This document shows, one piece after another, positions 53,333 through 62,829 of a stretch of DNA of 63,092 nucleotides (its first letter is position 1; every line of letters starts with the position of its first letter). This DNA comes from Oscillospiraceae bacterium (lineage in GTDB: Bacteria > Bacillota > Clostridia > Oscillospirales > Acutalibacteraceae), in assembly GCA_031262985.1 (NCBI GenBank), contig JAISGQ010000003.1, forward strand, positions 1 to 63,092, in the 5' to 3' direction. A model generated the notes under the pieces. That model ran no database searches and had not been told where the DNA came from. It worked only from the letters and a program-made list of their open reading frames with translations. Made by a program: the position numbers and the translations under genes.

Positions 53333-54904
53333 ATGGATAAGACAGTGACCATAGCCGTTGTAGTCGGCGTTTACGCGGTAGTAATGCTGATAATCGGGCT
53401 TGTCAACAAGAAAAATTCGGACAGCATGACGCAGTTTACCGTGGGGAGCAGAAATGCGGGAGCGTGGGTCTCTGCTATGAGCTACGGCACGGCGTATTTC
53501 TCCGCCGTTATGTTTGTCGGCTACGCCGGCAAGACAGGCTGGGGCTTCGGCGCGTGGGCAGTAGCGGCAGGTATCGGCAACGCGTTAATCGGTTCGCTTC
53601 TCGCGTGGCTCGTTCTTGCAAACAGAACAAGAGACGTAACCCGCAGGCTGAAGATAAAATCCATGCCGCAGTTTTTCAACGCTCGCTTCAAGAGTGAGCC
53701 TATGAAGCTGTTCGCGGTGGCGGTAATTTTCGTATTCCTGCTTCCATACTCGGCGAGCGTGTATAAGGGACTTACCAGCGTCTGCTCGGTTCTCTTGGGT
53801 ATAGACGAAACTCTGTGCATGATTCTCATCGCTGTGGCATCGGCGGTAATTATCGTACTTGGCGGCTATATAGCACAGCTTAAAGCCGATTTCGTGCAGG
53901 GTATAGTGATGATATTCGGCGTATCACTCTTGATTATTTTTGTCATAAAGAGCAACGCGGTGGGAGGACTGACGACAGGTCTCACAAGGCTTGGTGGCGT
54001 GACGGAGCAGCTCGGACTTACGGGAAAGCACCACATCTCCCTCTGGGCAACCGTGCTCATGACCAGCTTCGGCACATGGGGACTGCCGCAGATGATTCAC
54101 AAGTACTATGGAATCAAGGATAAGAGCGAGGTAGTAAAAGGCACTGTCATCTCCACTCTCTTTTCTCTCCTCATAGCGGGCGGAGGATATTTTATCGGCT
54201 CTTTCGGTCACGTATTTTTCAGCGAGCTTCCCGAGGGCGGCGTTGACTATATCATTCCTAATATGCTCATAAACGCCAACCTCCCGAACATCCTTCTGGG
54301 AGTTGTGCTTGTACTCCTCATATCGGCGTCGGTATCCACACTGTCGTCTATCACAATAACAGCCTGCACTACGCTCACCATGGACCTTGTGAAGGGACAC
54401 ATCAACAAGGACATATCTCAAAAAGCGCAGGCGGCACTCACAAAGGTGCTGTGTATCGTGTTTATAGCACTGAGCTACGTCATAGCAAATTCGGATACTC
54501 CAATTCTCGACATGATGAGCTACTCATGGGGCATAATCAGCGGCTCATTCCTCGCGCCGTACCTCATCTCGCTCTACTGGAGAGGGCTTAACAAGGCAGG
54601 CGCGTGGGCAGGTATGCTCGGAGGTTTTGCAGTAGCGGCACAGCCTGTTGTGGCAAAGCTGTTTATCCCCTCCATGCAAGTGCCGTTCGGACTTGGCAAT
54701 ATGATGGACAACGGCTCGCTTTACGCCTGCTTCGCAATGGTGTTGTCGCTCATTCTCTGCGTTGTCGTTAGCCTTGCTACAGGAGGCAACAGCGAGCGGT
54801 CGAAGGCGAAGTACGCCCACTTCTACGACAGCAATATTTCGGAGGACAACACTGTTAGTTCTGCCGCTGCGGACGCGGTTTCGCCTGTGGAGGCGGCGAA
54901 TTAG
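53333..54904 (+). CDS. Sodium:solute symporter (SSS family)
   Basis: The 523-residue transporter has about 13 membrane helices. NKKNSDSMTQFTVGSRNAGA, AMSYGTAYFSAVMFVGYAGK and YWRGLNKAGAWAGMLGGFAV are characteristic of the SSS/PutP family, and SVSTLSSITITACTT has the Ser/Thr pair that binds sodium in helix 8. The substrate cannot be told; proline, pantothenate or other organic acids are family substrates. ATG 53333 has GGGAGAG upstream. The C-terminal tail is Ser/Ala/Asp-rich. It has its own promoter and terminator. Confidence 0.9.
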   Translation: MDKTVTIAVVVGVYAVVMLIIGLVNKKNSDSMTQFTVGSRNAGAWVSAMSYGTAYFSAVMFVGYAGKTGWGFGAWAVAAGIGNALIGSLLAWLVLANRTRDVTRRLKIKSMPQFFNARFKSEPMKLFAVAVIFVFLLPYSASVYKGLTSVCSVLLGIDETLCMILIAVASAVIIVLGGYIAQLKADFVQGIVMIFGVSLLIIFVIKSNAVGGLTTGLTRLGGVTEQLGLTGKHHISLWATVLMTSFGTWGLPQMIHKYYGIKDKSEVVKGTVISTLFSLLIAGGGYFIGSFGHVFFSELPEGGVDYIIPNMLINANLPNILLGVVLVLLISASVSTLSSITITACTTLTMDLVKGHINKDISQKAQAALTKVLCIVFIALSYVIANSDTPILDMMSYSWGIISGSFLAPYLISLYWRGLNKAGAWAGMLGGFAVAAQPVVAKLFIPSMQVPFGLGNMMDNGSLYACFAMVLSLILCVVVSLATGGNSERSKAKYAHFYDSNISEDNTVSSAAADAVSPVEAAN

Positions 54905-54945
54905 CAGAGTAGTCATATAATATGGTTGATTCGGTTCAACTATGG

Positions 54946-54988
54946 TTTGTATGCGGGAGGAGTAATTTCCTTCCGCATACAAATTTTT
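54946..54988 (+). terminator. Terminator after the symporter gene
   Basis: TTTGTATGCGGGAGGA pairs with TCCTTCCGCATACAAA (one mismatch) around a six-base loop and is followed by TTTTT. Confidence 0.9.
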
Positions 54989-55063
54989 AACATTTGTAAT
55001 CCTTTAATTTTAAGAAAACATATGGTATAATTACCGACAATGATATTCTGAGGAGGTATTGCC

Positions 55064-55756
55064 GTGTTAGGTGTTATCGGAGCAATGCAGATTGAGGTCG
55101 ATAAGCTGATAGATACCATGTCGGTTGAAGGTCAGTTTGAATACAGCGGATTTAAGTATTTCAAGGGTAAATTCGGGCAGACAGACACTGTTGTTGCACT
55201 CGGGGGTATAGGGAAGGTTAACGCCGCCCTCTGCGCCCAGATTATGATAGACAAATTTTCCGTAGATCAAATAGTCAACACAGGAGTTGCGGGCGGCTTG
55301 TGTGAGGAGATGTCGGTGTTCGACATTGTCGTCGCGGAGTCGTTCGTACAGCACGATATGGATGCTTCCGCTATCGGCGACCCTGTGGGGTTTGTTTCGG
55401 GAGTAAACAAAATCAATTTCATGTGCGACACCGAGCTTTCAGACCGCCTTGTAGGCGCGGCGAAGGAGACAAAGGAGAGCGAAATTTTCACGGGAGTAGT
55501 AGCTACGGGCGACCAGTTCATCAGCAGCAGGGAGAAGGGCTTGTGGCTCAGAAGGAGCTTTGGCGCGGTTGCCTGCGAGATGGAGGGCGGGGCGATTGCC
55601 CACGCGTGCTGTCTTGCGGGAGTAAGGTTTGCGGCTATACGCTGTATATCCGATTCCGCGAACGATGGCGCAAATATGTCCTACGAAGAATTTTCGGGAG
55701 TTGCCGCCAGACTTTGCTCCGAGATAGTTCTCAGAGCTTTTTGGACAAACGACTGA
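55064..55756 (+). CDS. mtnN: MTA/SAH nucleosidase
   Basis: The 230-residue enzyme removes adenine from methylthioadenosine and S-adenosylhomocysteine, feeding methyl recycling and AI-2 synthesis. LGVIGAMQIEVDKLID, TGVAGGLCEEMSVFDIVV, GDQFISSREK and EMEGGAIAHACCLAGVRFAA (with the substrate-ribose Met-Glu) are family landmarks, and ISDSANDGA holds the catalytic Asp. GTG start after GAGGAGG. An extended -10 box (TGGTATAAT) lies at 55023-55031. Confidence 0.92.
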   Translation: MLGVIGAMQIEVDKLIDTMSVEGQFEYSGFKYFKGKFGQTDTVVALGGIGKVNAALCAQIMIDKFSVDQIVNTGVAGGLCEEMSVFDIVVAESFVQHDMDASAIGDPVGFVSGVNKINFMCDTELSDRLVGAAKETKESEIFTGVVATGDQFISSREKGLWLRRSFGAVACEMEGGAIAHACCLAGVRFAAIRCISDSANDGANMSYEEFSGVAARLCSEIVLRAFWTND

Positions 55757-55867
55757 AAACGACCTGTTTTCGTGAATTTTTCGGGACGGGCTTGTATATA
55801 ATTATTTGTATATATTGAGTAAAAATTAAGAAGAATGAAATTATTTTAATTTAATGCTATTATTAGC

Positions 55868-56088
55868 CTGTCGCAAGTAGGTCGCAAGGCGACCTACACA
55901 GGGAACCCCCGACGAGGGTTCCCTACGGAAAATGTCCAGCGGGACATTTTCCTACCTTCCTGCGTTTTTTGACGATTAGAGAGTTTCGCTCTCTGCGGAG
56001 AGCGACTTAGGACTCTGTCCTAAGAACCTGCAAGCCTTTGGAAAGGCTTGACCTAAACTTTTGCCGCTTTGGCAACAGATTTTAGCCT
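55868..56088 (-). repeat. Full copy of the modular multi-hairpin repeat (copy B)
   Basis: In order: GTAGGTCGC/GCGACCTAC, GGGAACCC/GGGTTCCC, GGAAAATGTCC/GGACATTTTCC, GAGAG-type stem with CTCTCTGCGGAGAG, CTTAGGACtctGTCCTAAG, CAAGCCTTTGGAAAGGCTTG, then ACCTAAACTTTT and TTTGGCAACAGATTTTA. This is copy A read in reverse. The interval 55757-56109 holds nothing else. The sixth module here equals the only module of the fragment at 22850. Confidence 0.85.
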
Positions 56089-56109
56089 GATGAAGGGAAA
56101 TAACAGTAC

Positions 56110-56877
56110 ATGAATATTCTTTGCATAGGCGATGTAATAGGCACTGTGGGCAGTGATTTTTTACGCGCCAACCTAAGCGGACTTAAGAGGTTAAAAGGCG
56201 TGGATTTTGTCATCGCCAACGGAGAAAACTCCGCCGACTCCAACGGAATCACCCCCGCCTCCGCGCAGTTTCTCTTCGATTCGGGCGTGGATGTTATCAC
56301 CACGGGCAACCACTCCTTCCAGCGCAGGGAGATGTACGATATGTACGACAGCGACAGCGCAGTTATCAGACCTGCGAATTTCCCAAAGGGAGTGCCGGGC
56401 AAGGGAGTGTACATAGCCGACCTCGGCAGGGTTCAGATTTGCGTAATCAACCTCATGGGCGTGGTTTCTCTCTCTCCGCTCGATTGCCCCTTCGAGACGG
56501 CGCAAAGGATAACGGAGGAAAACGACTGCAAGATAAAGATAGTTGATATTCACGCCGAGGCTACAGCCGAAAAACGTGCGCTGGGATTCTTCCTCGACGG
56601 GAAGGTGAGTGCGGTTTTCGGCACTCACACTCATGTGCAGACAGCGGACGAGCAGATTATGAAAAACGGCACAGGCTACATAACAGATGTCGGAATGACA
56701 GGACCAATAAACTCCTGCATTGGAGTAAAACCGGAGCTGGCTATCGAAAAAATGAGGACGAAAATGCCCGTTCGGCTTAACTACGCCGACGGAGAGTGCA
56801 TGATGAACTGCGTGATTTTTTCGATAGATGAAAAGACAGGATTGTGTACGGATACGGAACGTATAGATTTGCGATAG
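56110..56877 (+). CDS. YmdB-type metallophosphodiesterase
   Basis: The 255-residue protein belongs to the TIGR00282/YmdB family. Metal ligands are visible in NILCIGDVIG, VIANGENSADSNGIT, VITTGNHSF, VDIHAEATAEK and GTHTHVQTADE. The B. subtilis homologue hydrolyses cyclic mononucleotides and influences biofilm and motility choices, so this may be a signalling enzyme. Its transcript would start inside or just after the hairpin repeat copy B. Confidence 0.92.
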   Translation: MNILCIGDVIGTVGSDFLRANLSGLKRLKGVDFVIANGENSADSNGITPASAQFLFDSGVDVITTGNHSFQRREMYDMYDSDSAVIRPANFPKGVPGKGVYIADLGRVQICVINLMGVVSLSPLDCPFETAQRITEENDCKIKIVDIHAEATAEKRALGFFLDGKVSAVFGTHTHVQTADEQIMKNGTGYITDVGMTGPINSCIGVKPELAIEKMRTKMPVRLNYADGECMMNCVIFSIDEKTGLCTDTERIDLR

Positions 56878-56891
56878 GAGGCTGATTTAGC

Positions 56892-58538
56892 TTGTTTCCT
56901 TTAAAAAAAGCGATAAGAAAAGCAGTTGCGGCGGGAATGTCAGCGGCTATAATAGTATCGGTTCTCTCCTCCTGCTCCTCAGGCTACAACGAGGAGCGGC
57001 AGACACTGCACGAGGAGTTGTACGGCAACGTGGCGATTCCGACGACAAGCGCGGCGGATGTAACCATATATGAGGCGACCACACGGAACTTTACTCTCGC
57101 CTACTCAAAGACAGACTCGCTCAATCCCTACAAGTCTAAGTCGACGCTCAACGCAGCGGTGTCCAATCTCATTTACGACAAACTCTTTGTGCTTGACTCC
57201 AACTTTGATATTGAGTATACAATAGCCAAGGACATAAAGCAGGACGGCAAGGAGATAGTAGTTACATTAAAGCCGGGTATCGTCTTCTCCGACGGCACGC
57301 CCGTAGAGCCTGAGGACATAGGCTATTCTTATGTTCAGGCGAAGAAGTCGGGCACTAAATATGAAACTCAGCTGGCGAATTTCAGGGGCTACTCCTCCAA
57401 AGGCGCGACTATCACCTTCGTAATCAAGGAGAACGACCCGATGGCGCACCGTCTCCTCGATATTCCCATAATAAAGCGCGGAACTGACCGCAACAACGCC
57501 ATGCCGGTCGGGAGCGGGCGGTATGTCTACCTCAATGATGTTGACCACGGTATGTACTTACAGCGCAACGAAAAGTGGTATAATAAATCAAAGCCGCTTA
57601 TTGAGAGAATATCTCTTTCGGCAATGCCCACAATAGAGAGTATAGTACACAGCATAGAAATAGGAACTATAAGCTACTATTACACCGACCTGCGCGACGG
57701 GTATCCCTCGCGTATAAACGCCGATTCCTCAATTGTGGATATAAACAATCTCATATATATGGGTATCAACACCGCCGATTCGCGGCTGGCGAATTTCAAA
57801 CTCAGGAGAGGGCTGTCGCTCGCTCTTGACAGGATGGAGATTGCCTCAAAGGCATATGGAGGACGCGCCCTTCCTGCCACAGGTCCGATAACTTCCTCAT
57901 GGGCAACTGTGGCGGATGCTCAGTCGGGTTCTCCCACAAGTGATTCAGAAGGAGCGAAATATGAATTTGACTCCTCCGGATTTGTCAACGCAGATGAAAA
58001 CGGGATTCGCTACGACTCCCAGTCAAAGAAGCTGGAGTTTTCGATTTTGGTGTGCAAGGAAAATCAATTTCACATGAGTACGGCGGAGGCGGTATCCGAC
58101 CAGCTTTCCCTCATGGGCATAAGCACGGTTATATACTCCGTCCCGTTTGAGGAGTTCAAAACCCGCCTCAAGGAGGGGAAATATCAGCTCTACATCTCCG
58201 AATACGCGGTTGAGAACAACATGGATATATCGAAGCTTTTCCTCAGTAAGCACGGTCTCTACTACGGCCCTCTGCCCGCTATGACAGTAAACGCCTACAA
58301 TGAGTACTTAGCGGGGCGGGCAGAGCTGACGGCTGTGATAGACGCCTTTAATGAGGAGCTTCCCTTCATTCCCATTTGCTACAGGCTTGGAATGGTGTGC
58401 TATACTCGTTCGCTGTCTGCGGCAGTAGACGTGTCGGAGAGCGACCCCTTCCTCGGCATGGAGCGGTGGGAGTCTACAGCTACCGTAGCCGAACAGGAGG
58501 ATAGCAGCTCGGCTGAATCTACGGAATCGGCGGAGTAG
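56892..58538 (+). CDS. Peptide ABC transporter substrate-binding lipoprotein
   Basis: A 548-residue family 5 solute-binding protein. The signal ends in VLSSC, a lipobox at about residue 28. KTDSLNPYKSKSTLNAAVSN, LVYDKL-like IYDKLFVLDSNFDIEYTIAK and KPGIVFSDGTPVEPEDIGYS are typical of the family, which binds oligopeptides, nickel or glycans. No permease or ATPase genes accompany it, so it is an orphan or serves another transporter. TTG start, 11 bases after AGGAGG, 14 bases after the YmdB-like gene. Confidence 0.87.
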   Translation: MFPLKKAIRKAVAAGMSAAIIVSVLSSCSSGYNEERQTLHEELYGNVAIPTTSAADVTIYEATTRNFTLAYSKTDSLNPYKSKSTLNAAVSNLIYDKLFVLDSNFDIEYTIAKDIKQDGKEIVVTLKPGIVFSDGTPVEPEDIGYSYVQAKKSGTKYETQLANFRGYSSKGATITFVIKENDPMAHRLLDIPIIKRGTDRNNAMPVGSGRYVYLNDVDHGMYLQRNEKWYNKSKPLIERISLSAMPTIESIVHSIEIGTISYYYTDLRDGYPSRINADSSIVDINNLIYMGINTADSRLANFKLRRGLSLALDRMEIASKAYGGRALPATGPITSSWATVADAQSGSPTSDSEGAKYEFDSSGFVNADENGIRYDSQSKKLEFSILVCKENQFHMSTAEAVSDQLSLMGISTVIYSVPFEEFKTRLKEGKYQLYISEYAVENNMDISKLFLSKHGLYYGPLPAMTVNAYNEYLAGRAELTAVIDAFNEELPFIPICYRLGMVCYTRSLSAAVDVSESDPFLGMERWESTATVAEQEDSSSAESTESAE

Positions 58539-58848
58539 GCGAGGTAGCCCGAACCTCCCAAACTGTCGGAATAGCTTGAACCTCCCGAATAGAGTGGACT
58601 ATTCCAACTCCATATCGTGAGATTTCACAAATCTCATGAAAATTGCACGGCAAAGCGGATTGTTTTGTGGCATTGTGCTATTGTATAAGTTGTGCGATTA
58701 TGTTATAATCCGATTGTTGTGCAAACGGATATGCTCTGCCTCGGAGCAGTAGTATACCGAGTTTTTGCAATTTGTTTGACATTTTCGTACATTTAGGTTA
58801 TTATTCTTTGTATAAAAGTACTTTCAATATTTTAAGGAGTGTTGCATA
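58539..58848. other. Intergenic region with small hairpins
   Basis: It contains GAATAG/CTATTC and TGAGATTT/AAATCTCA hairpins near 58577-58634, perhaps the end of the upstream transcript, a near-duplicate GAACCTCCC at 58550-58590, and the fakA promoter at 58776-58804. No gene is seen. Confidence 0.55.
58776..58804 (+). promoter_or_regulatory. Promoter of fakA-recG
   Basis: TTGACA, 17 bases, TATTAT, about 40 bases before the fakA start. No other promoter is seen before recG. Confidence 0.8.
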
Positions 58849-60495
58849 GTGATTAAAGGCAGTGAACTGAGGGACGCAATAATTTCAGGGGCGAACTCAA
58901 TTGCGAATATGCGCCAGCCGGTTGACCAGCTTAATATTTTCCCCGTACCTGACGGAGACACGGGAACAAATATGTCGATGACCATGTCGGCGGCAAAGAA
59001 GGAGCTTCTCCTCCTGCCGGACGATGCGGATGTTACGACAGTTGCGGATAAGGCGGCTTCAGCACTCCTGAGAGGAGCGAGAGGAAACTCAGGCGTAATA
59101 CTTTCCCTTTTGTTCAGAGGCTTCTCCAAGGGGCTCAAGGAGCTGAATGAGGCGAACGGAGCGGACCTCGCCTCCGCGCTCGCGATAGGAGTAGACGCGG
59201 CGTACAAGGCTGTAATGAAGCCGACTGAGGGGACAATACTCACAGTTGCGAGAGTTGCGGCAGAGAAGGCGCGTGCCGCCTGCACCGTCAACAACCGCGC
59301 TTTATATGTGTGGGACGAGATTTGCAGAGCCGCCGAGGAGGCACTGGAGACTACTCCCGAGCTACTCCCCGTCCTCAAGAGAGCGGGAGTGGTAGACGCG
59401 GGAGGCAAGGGTCTGTGCATCATTTTCAGAGGTATGCAGTCGGTGTTCTGCGACGGCGTGATAGTAGAGCATAAGCTCTCTGACGGCGAGGAGGAGGTCG
59501 ACGCCTTCAAGAGTATCGTCGCGGAGTTCGACGAGGTTATCAACTTCACCTACTGCACAGAGTTTATAGTCGAGAAGGAGAATGAGCTTGAGGCGAGTGA
59601 GCTTCGCGCATTCCTCGAAACAATCGGCGATTGTGTCGTAGTAGTAGACGACGATGAGATTATAAAGGTACACGTTCACACAAATACTCCGGGTGAGGCT
59701 ATCACAGCGGGACTGAAACACGGTCAGCTCATCTCGAATAAGATAGAAAATATGCGCGAACAGCACAAGAACGCGGGAGACGGTCGTCCTGCGCCTAAAG
59801 CGCTCACGAGAGTAGAGCCGGAGGAGGGTGTCACAGGCTTTGTCGCGGTTGCGGCAGGCGACGGACTTATCTCCCTGTTCGGCGACTTAGGGTGCGAACA
59901 CGTTGTTTCCGGCGGTCAGACCATGAACCCGAGTACGGAGGATATTTTAGCGGCAGTCCACGCGACGGCTGCCTCCACCGTATTCGTACTCCCGAACAAC
60001 AAGAACATCATCATGGCGGCGGAGCAGGCTGTGCCACTCGCCGACAGACGAGTGGTAGTACTCCCCACCAAGACAATCCCTCAGGGACTGACGGCTATGC
60101 TCTCCTACGATTCGGAAGCGGGGGAGGACGAGAACGCGGTGGAGATGTTCCGCGCCGCCGAGAGAGTGTCCACAGGACACGTCACGTTTGCCGCCCGCGA
60201 CTCGGAGTTTGACGGCAACAAAATCAAGGAGGGCGAGATACTTGCTCTCGAAAACGGAAAGCTTGTGTTTACCGAAAAAGACCCCCTCAAGGCAATCACA
60301 AAGCTCGCCAAGAATATGATAAAGAGGGATACCTCTTTTATAACACTCATTTACGGCGGCGACACTACGGACGCACAGGCGGATGAGGCGAGAGCCGCGA
60401 TTGAGCAGAGAGCTAACAGAGTGAACAAGAATATCGAGGTCACGCTGATAAACGGCGGACAGCCGGTTTACTACTTCATCATCTCTGTAGAATAG
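58849..60495 (+). CDS. fakA: Fatty acid kinase subunit FakA (DAK2/DegV-type)
   Basis: The 548-residue protein starts with a DhaL/DAK2 nucleotide-binding domain (QLNIFPVPDGDTGTNMSMTM, then GARGNSGVILSLLFRGF), has a middle domain, and a C-terminal DAK-phosphatase-like domain (VAAGDGLISLFGDLGCEHVV, SGGQTMNPSTEDIL, PNNKNIIMAAEQA). The family phosphorylates FakB-bound fatty acids for phospholipid synthesis. The usual upstream asp23/yloU partner is missing. recG follows after 22 bases, the same neighbour as in B. subtilis. Confidence 0.93.
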   Translation: MIKGSELRDAIISGANSIANMRQPVDQLNIFPVPDGDTGTNMSMTMSAAKKELLLLPDDADVTTVADKAASALLRGARGNSGVILSLLFRGFSKGLKELNEANGADLASALAIGVDAAYKAVMKPTEGTILTVARVAAEKARAACTVNNRALYVWDEICRAAEEALETTPELLPVLKRAGVVDAGGKGLCIIFRGMQSVFCDGVIVEHKLSDGEEEVDAFKSIVAEFDEVINFTYCTEFIVEKENELEASELRAFLETIGDCVVVVDDDEIIKVHVHTNTPGEAITAGLKHGQLISNKIENMREQHKNAGDGRPAPKALTRVEPEEGVTGFVAVAAGDGLISLFGDLGCEHVVSGGQTMNPSTEDILAAVHATAASTVFVLPNNKNIIMAAEQAVPLADRRVVVLPTKTIPQGLTAMLSYDSEAGEDENAVEMFRAAERVSTGHVTFAARDSEFDGNKIKEGEILALENGKLVFTEKDPLKAITKLAKNMIKRDTSFITLIYGGDTTDAQADEARAAIEQRANRVNKNIEVTLINGGQPVYYFIISVE

Positions 60496-60517
60496 TATCT
60501 GCTCACGGAGCGAGAGA

Positions 60518-62578
60518 ATGCGGGACATTAACGAACTCAGTGTAAACTCAATAAAGGGTGTCGGCGATAGACGCGCAGGGCTTTTAGCTAAGCTCGGCGT
60601 TACTACCGTCGGCACTTTGTTGCGTTTTTACCCTTACGACTATGAGAACTGGAGCGAGGGGGAATGCCTCTCCGACGTGCAGTTAGGTGAGGTAGTCATA
60701 ATCAAAGCGGTCATGGTGACGGCTATGTACGACAGATACATCCGAAGGGGGATGACTATTTACACAGGCAACGCGTGTGACGACGAGGGTACTGTGTTTA
60801 AAATCACCCTCTTTAATAACCCCTACGGCGCAAAACTCCTCTCGGAGGGGGAAAGCTACCTGTTCAAGGGGAAGATAACGCAGAGCTTCAACTCATTTGA
60901 GATGTCCTCCCCCATATTTCAGAAGGAGGACGAAGCACGCCGCTTGTTGCCGAGATATCGGCAAACGCAGGGGCTGACCTCGCGTGTCATATCGAATACG
61001 ATAGAGGAAGCACTTAAACTTGCGGATATTGCAGGTGTTGCTGAGCCCCTGCCTCCCGCCCTGCGGGAGAAGCGGCGGCTGTGTACCGCAAGCTACGCGC
61101 TTCACCAGATACACAACCCCGACGACGAGCACGCTCTCGAAACGGCGAAAAAACGCCTTGTTTTCGAGGAGCTTCTCATACTGCAAATCGGGCTTACGCT
61201 CCTAAAGCAGAGGACGAAAACAAAGACGTCGGTGAAGGTGGCGCGGTCGTATGTCGAGGAGTTTTGGTCATTGCTCCCGTTTATTCCGACTGCCGCGCAA
61301 AAAAGAGCGGCAGAGGAGGCAATGAGCGGCATAATGTCGCAGGAGTACCCAATGTCGCGCCTTTTGCAGGGAGACGTAGGCTCGGGTAAAACGGCGGTGG
61401 CGGCGGCTCTTTGCTACTGCATGGCGAAGAACGGAGTGCAGAGTGCACTCATGGCTCCCACTGAAATTTTAGCGGAGCAGCACTACCGCTCGCTCTCCGA
61501 ACTGCTTACTCCGGCGGGGATTTCCGTAACCCTCCTCACAGGGAGTACAACTCCCGCGAACAAACGGAAAATCAGGGAATCACTGAGGGAGGGAGCTTGC
61601 AGTGTCGCGGTAGGCACTCACGCGCTAATCTCAGAGGGAGTAGAGTTCTCATCCCTCGGACTTGTAATTACAGATGAACAGCACAGGTTTGGAGTTTCGC
61701 AGAGAGCGGCTCTCATAAATAAGGGCGACAATCCCCATATGCTCGTTATGTCGGCCACTCCCATTCCGCGAACTCTCGCGCTTATCGTTTACAGCGACCT
61801 CGATGTGTCGGTGCTGGACGAAATGCCGAAGGGCAGGCAGAAGGTGGATACATACCGAATCGACAGCCCGAAGCGCACACGTGCCTACAACTTCATCAAG
61901 AAGCACCTCGACGAGGGCAGGCAGGCGTATATCGTCTGCCCGCTGGTGGAGGAGGATGAGGAGAGCGAGGCGGGGCTTATGTCCGCAGATGCTCTCTACT
62001 CGCACCTGTCTGAGAGGGAGTTTAAGGGCTACAGCGTAGGACTGCTTCACGGAAAGATGAAGGCGGCGGAGAAGGAGTCGGTGATGCGCCGCTTCTCGCA
62101 GGGTGAGGTGCAGCTTTTAGTCGCCACTACGGTAATCGAGGTAGGAGTAGACGTACCCAACTCGGTCATTATGATGATAGAAAACGTCGAGAGGTTCGGG
62201 CTTTCTCAGCTCCATCAGCTAAGAGGGCGGGTAGGACGCGGTGCGCATAAGTCCTACTGCATACTGGTGAGCGACGCGAGGGGAGAGGGGACGCGGGAAC
62301 GCTTAGGAATAATGACTAAGACCAACGACGGCTTTGAAATATCAAGAAAGGACTTAGAGCTTCGCGGTCCTGGCGACTTCTTCGGCAGTCGTCAGCACGG
62401 ACTGCCGGGGCTGAAGCTGGCAGATATAAGCGCGGATATGCAGGTTCTCATCGAGGCGCAGGACAGCGCGAGGGAGATTCTGCGAGCTGATTTTAATTTG
62501 GAACTGCCTGAAAACAGCGGGCTTAAATCGGCGGTAGACAAGCTGTTTGACAATAATGACACGTTTAGGTCATATTAG
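60518..62578 (+). CDS. recG: ATP-dependent DNA helicase RecG
   Basis: The 686-residue helicase reverses stalled replication forks. The N-terminal wedge domain (SIKGVGDRRAGLLAKLGVTT, FRDRS-like FYPYDYENWSEG) is followed by SF2 motifs: GDVGSGKTAVA (Walker A), DEQHRFGVSQR, MSATPIPRTLA, TTVIEVGVDVPN and QLRGRVGRG. FGSRQHGLPGLKLADI is the typical RecG end. It is co-transcribed with fakA. A fragment of the hairpin repeat follows. Confidence 0.95.
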   Translation: MRDINELSVNSIKGVGDRRAGLLAKLGVTTVGTLLRFYPYDYENWSEGECLSDVQLGEVVIIKAVMVTAMYDRYIRRGMTIYTGNACDDEGTVFKITLFNNPYGAKLLSEGESYLFKGKITQSFNSFEMSSPIFQKEDEARRLLPRYRQTQGLTSRVISNTIEEALKLADIAGVAEPLPPALREKRRLCTASYALHQIHNPDDEHALETAKKRLVFEELLILQIGLTLLKQRTKTKTSVKVARSYVEEFWSLLPFIPTAAQKRAAEEAMSGIMSQEYPMSRLLQGDVGSGKTAVAAALCYCMAKNGVQSALMAPTEILAEQHYRSLSELLTPAGISVTLLTGSTTPANKRKIRESLREGACSVAVGTHALISEGVEFSSLGLVITDEQHRFGVSQRAALINKGDNPHMLVMSATPIPRTLALIVYSDLDVSVLDEMPKGRQKVDTYRIDSPKRTRAYNFIKKHLDEGRQAYIVCPLVEEDEESEAGLMSADALYSHLSEREFKGYSVGLLHGKMKAAEKESVMRRFSQGEVQLLVATTVIEVGVDVPNSVIMMIENVERFGLSQLHQLRGRVGRGAHKSYCILVSDARGEGTRERLGIMTKTNDGFEISRKDLELRGPGDFFGSRQHGLPGLKLADISADMQVLIEAQDSAREILRADFNLELPENSGLKSAVDKLFDNNDTFRSY

Positions 62579-62584
62579 ACAAAA

Positions 62585-62680
62585 CTAAAGGTTGTTGCCA
62601 AGGAGGCAAATCACACTACTACAGTCTGTTGCCAAAGAGTTAGAGTTTGGGTCAAGCCTTTGCAAAGGCTTGCATGATTC
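62585..62680 (+). repeat. Fragment of the multi-hairpin repeat family
   Basis: GGTTGTTGCCAAGGAGG and CTGTTGCCAAAGAGTTAGAG stand in near tandem, followed by GTTTGGGTCAAGCC and the hairpin CAAGCCTTTGCAAAGGCTTG. This is the terminal module in the orientation of copy A. It ends recG's transcript region. Confidence 0.7.
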
Positions 62681-62689
62681 ACATTCTAA

Positions 62690-62777
62690 ATTAACTAACA
62701 AAACGATGCAAGAAAAGCCCAAAAAATCCATATACGAAAGCTTTTTCGCGCTTTTCTTTGTTGTTTTCTAAGTTATT
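62690..62777. repeat. Diverged relative of the 105-bp palindromic unit
   Basis: TAAATTAACTAACAAAAC on the left and GTTGTTTTCTAAGTTA on the right frame AAGAAAAGC and GCGCTTTTCTT arms, with CGAAAGCTTTT in the centre as in the 42931 repeat. It stands just before the IS630-like gene. Confidence 0.6.
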
Positions 62778-62794
62778 GACACACCAATTAAACC

Positions 62795-62823
62795 TTGCCA
62801 AAACCGTGCAGATATGGTAAAAT
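62795..62823 (+). promoter_or_regulatory. Promoter of the IS630-like transposase
   Basis: TTGCCA, 17 bases, TAAAAT, only seven bases before the ATG. The transcript would be nearly leaderless, or the true start lies further in. Confidence 0.55.
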
Positions 62824-62829
62824 AATCAT

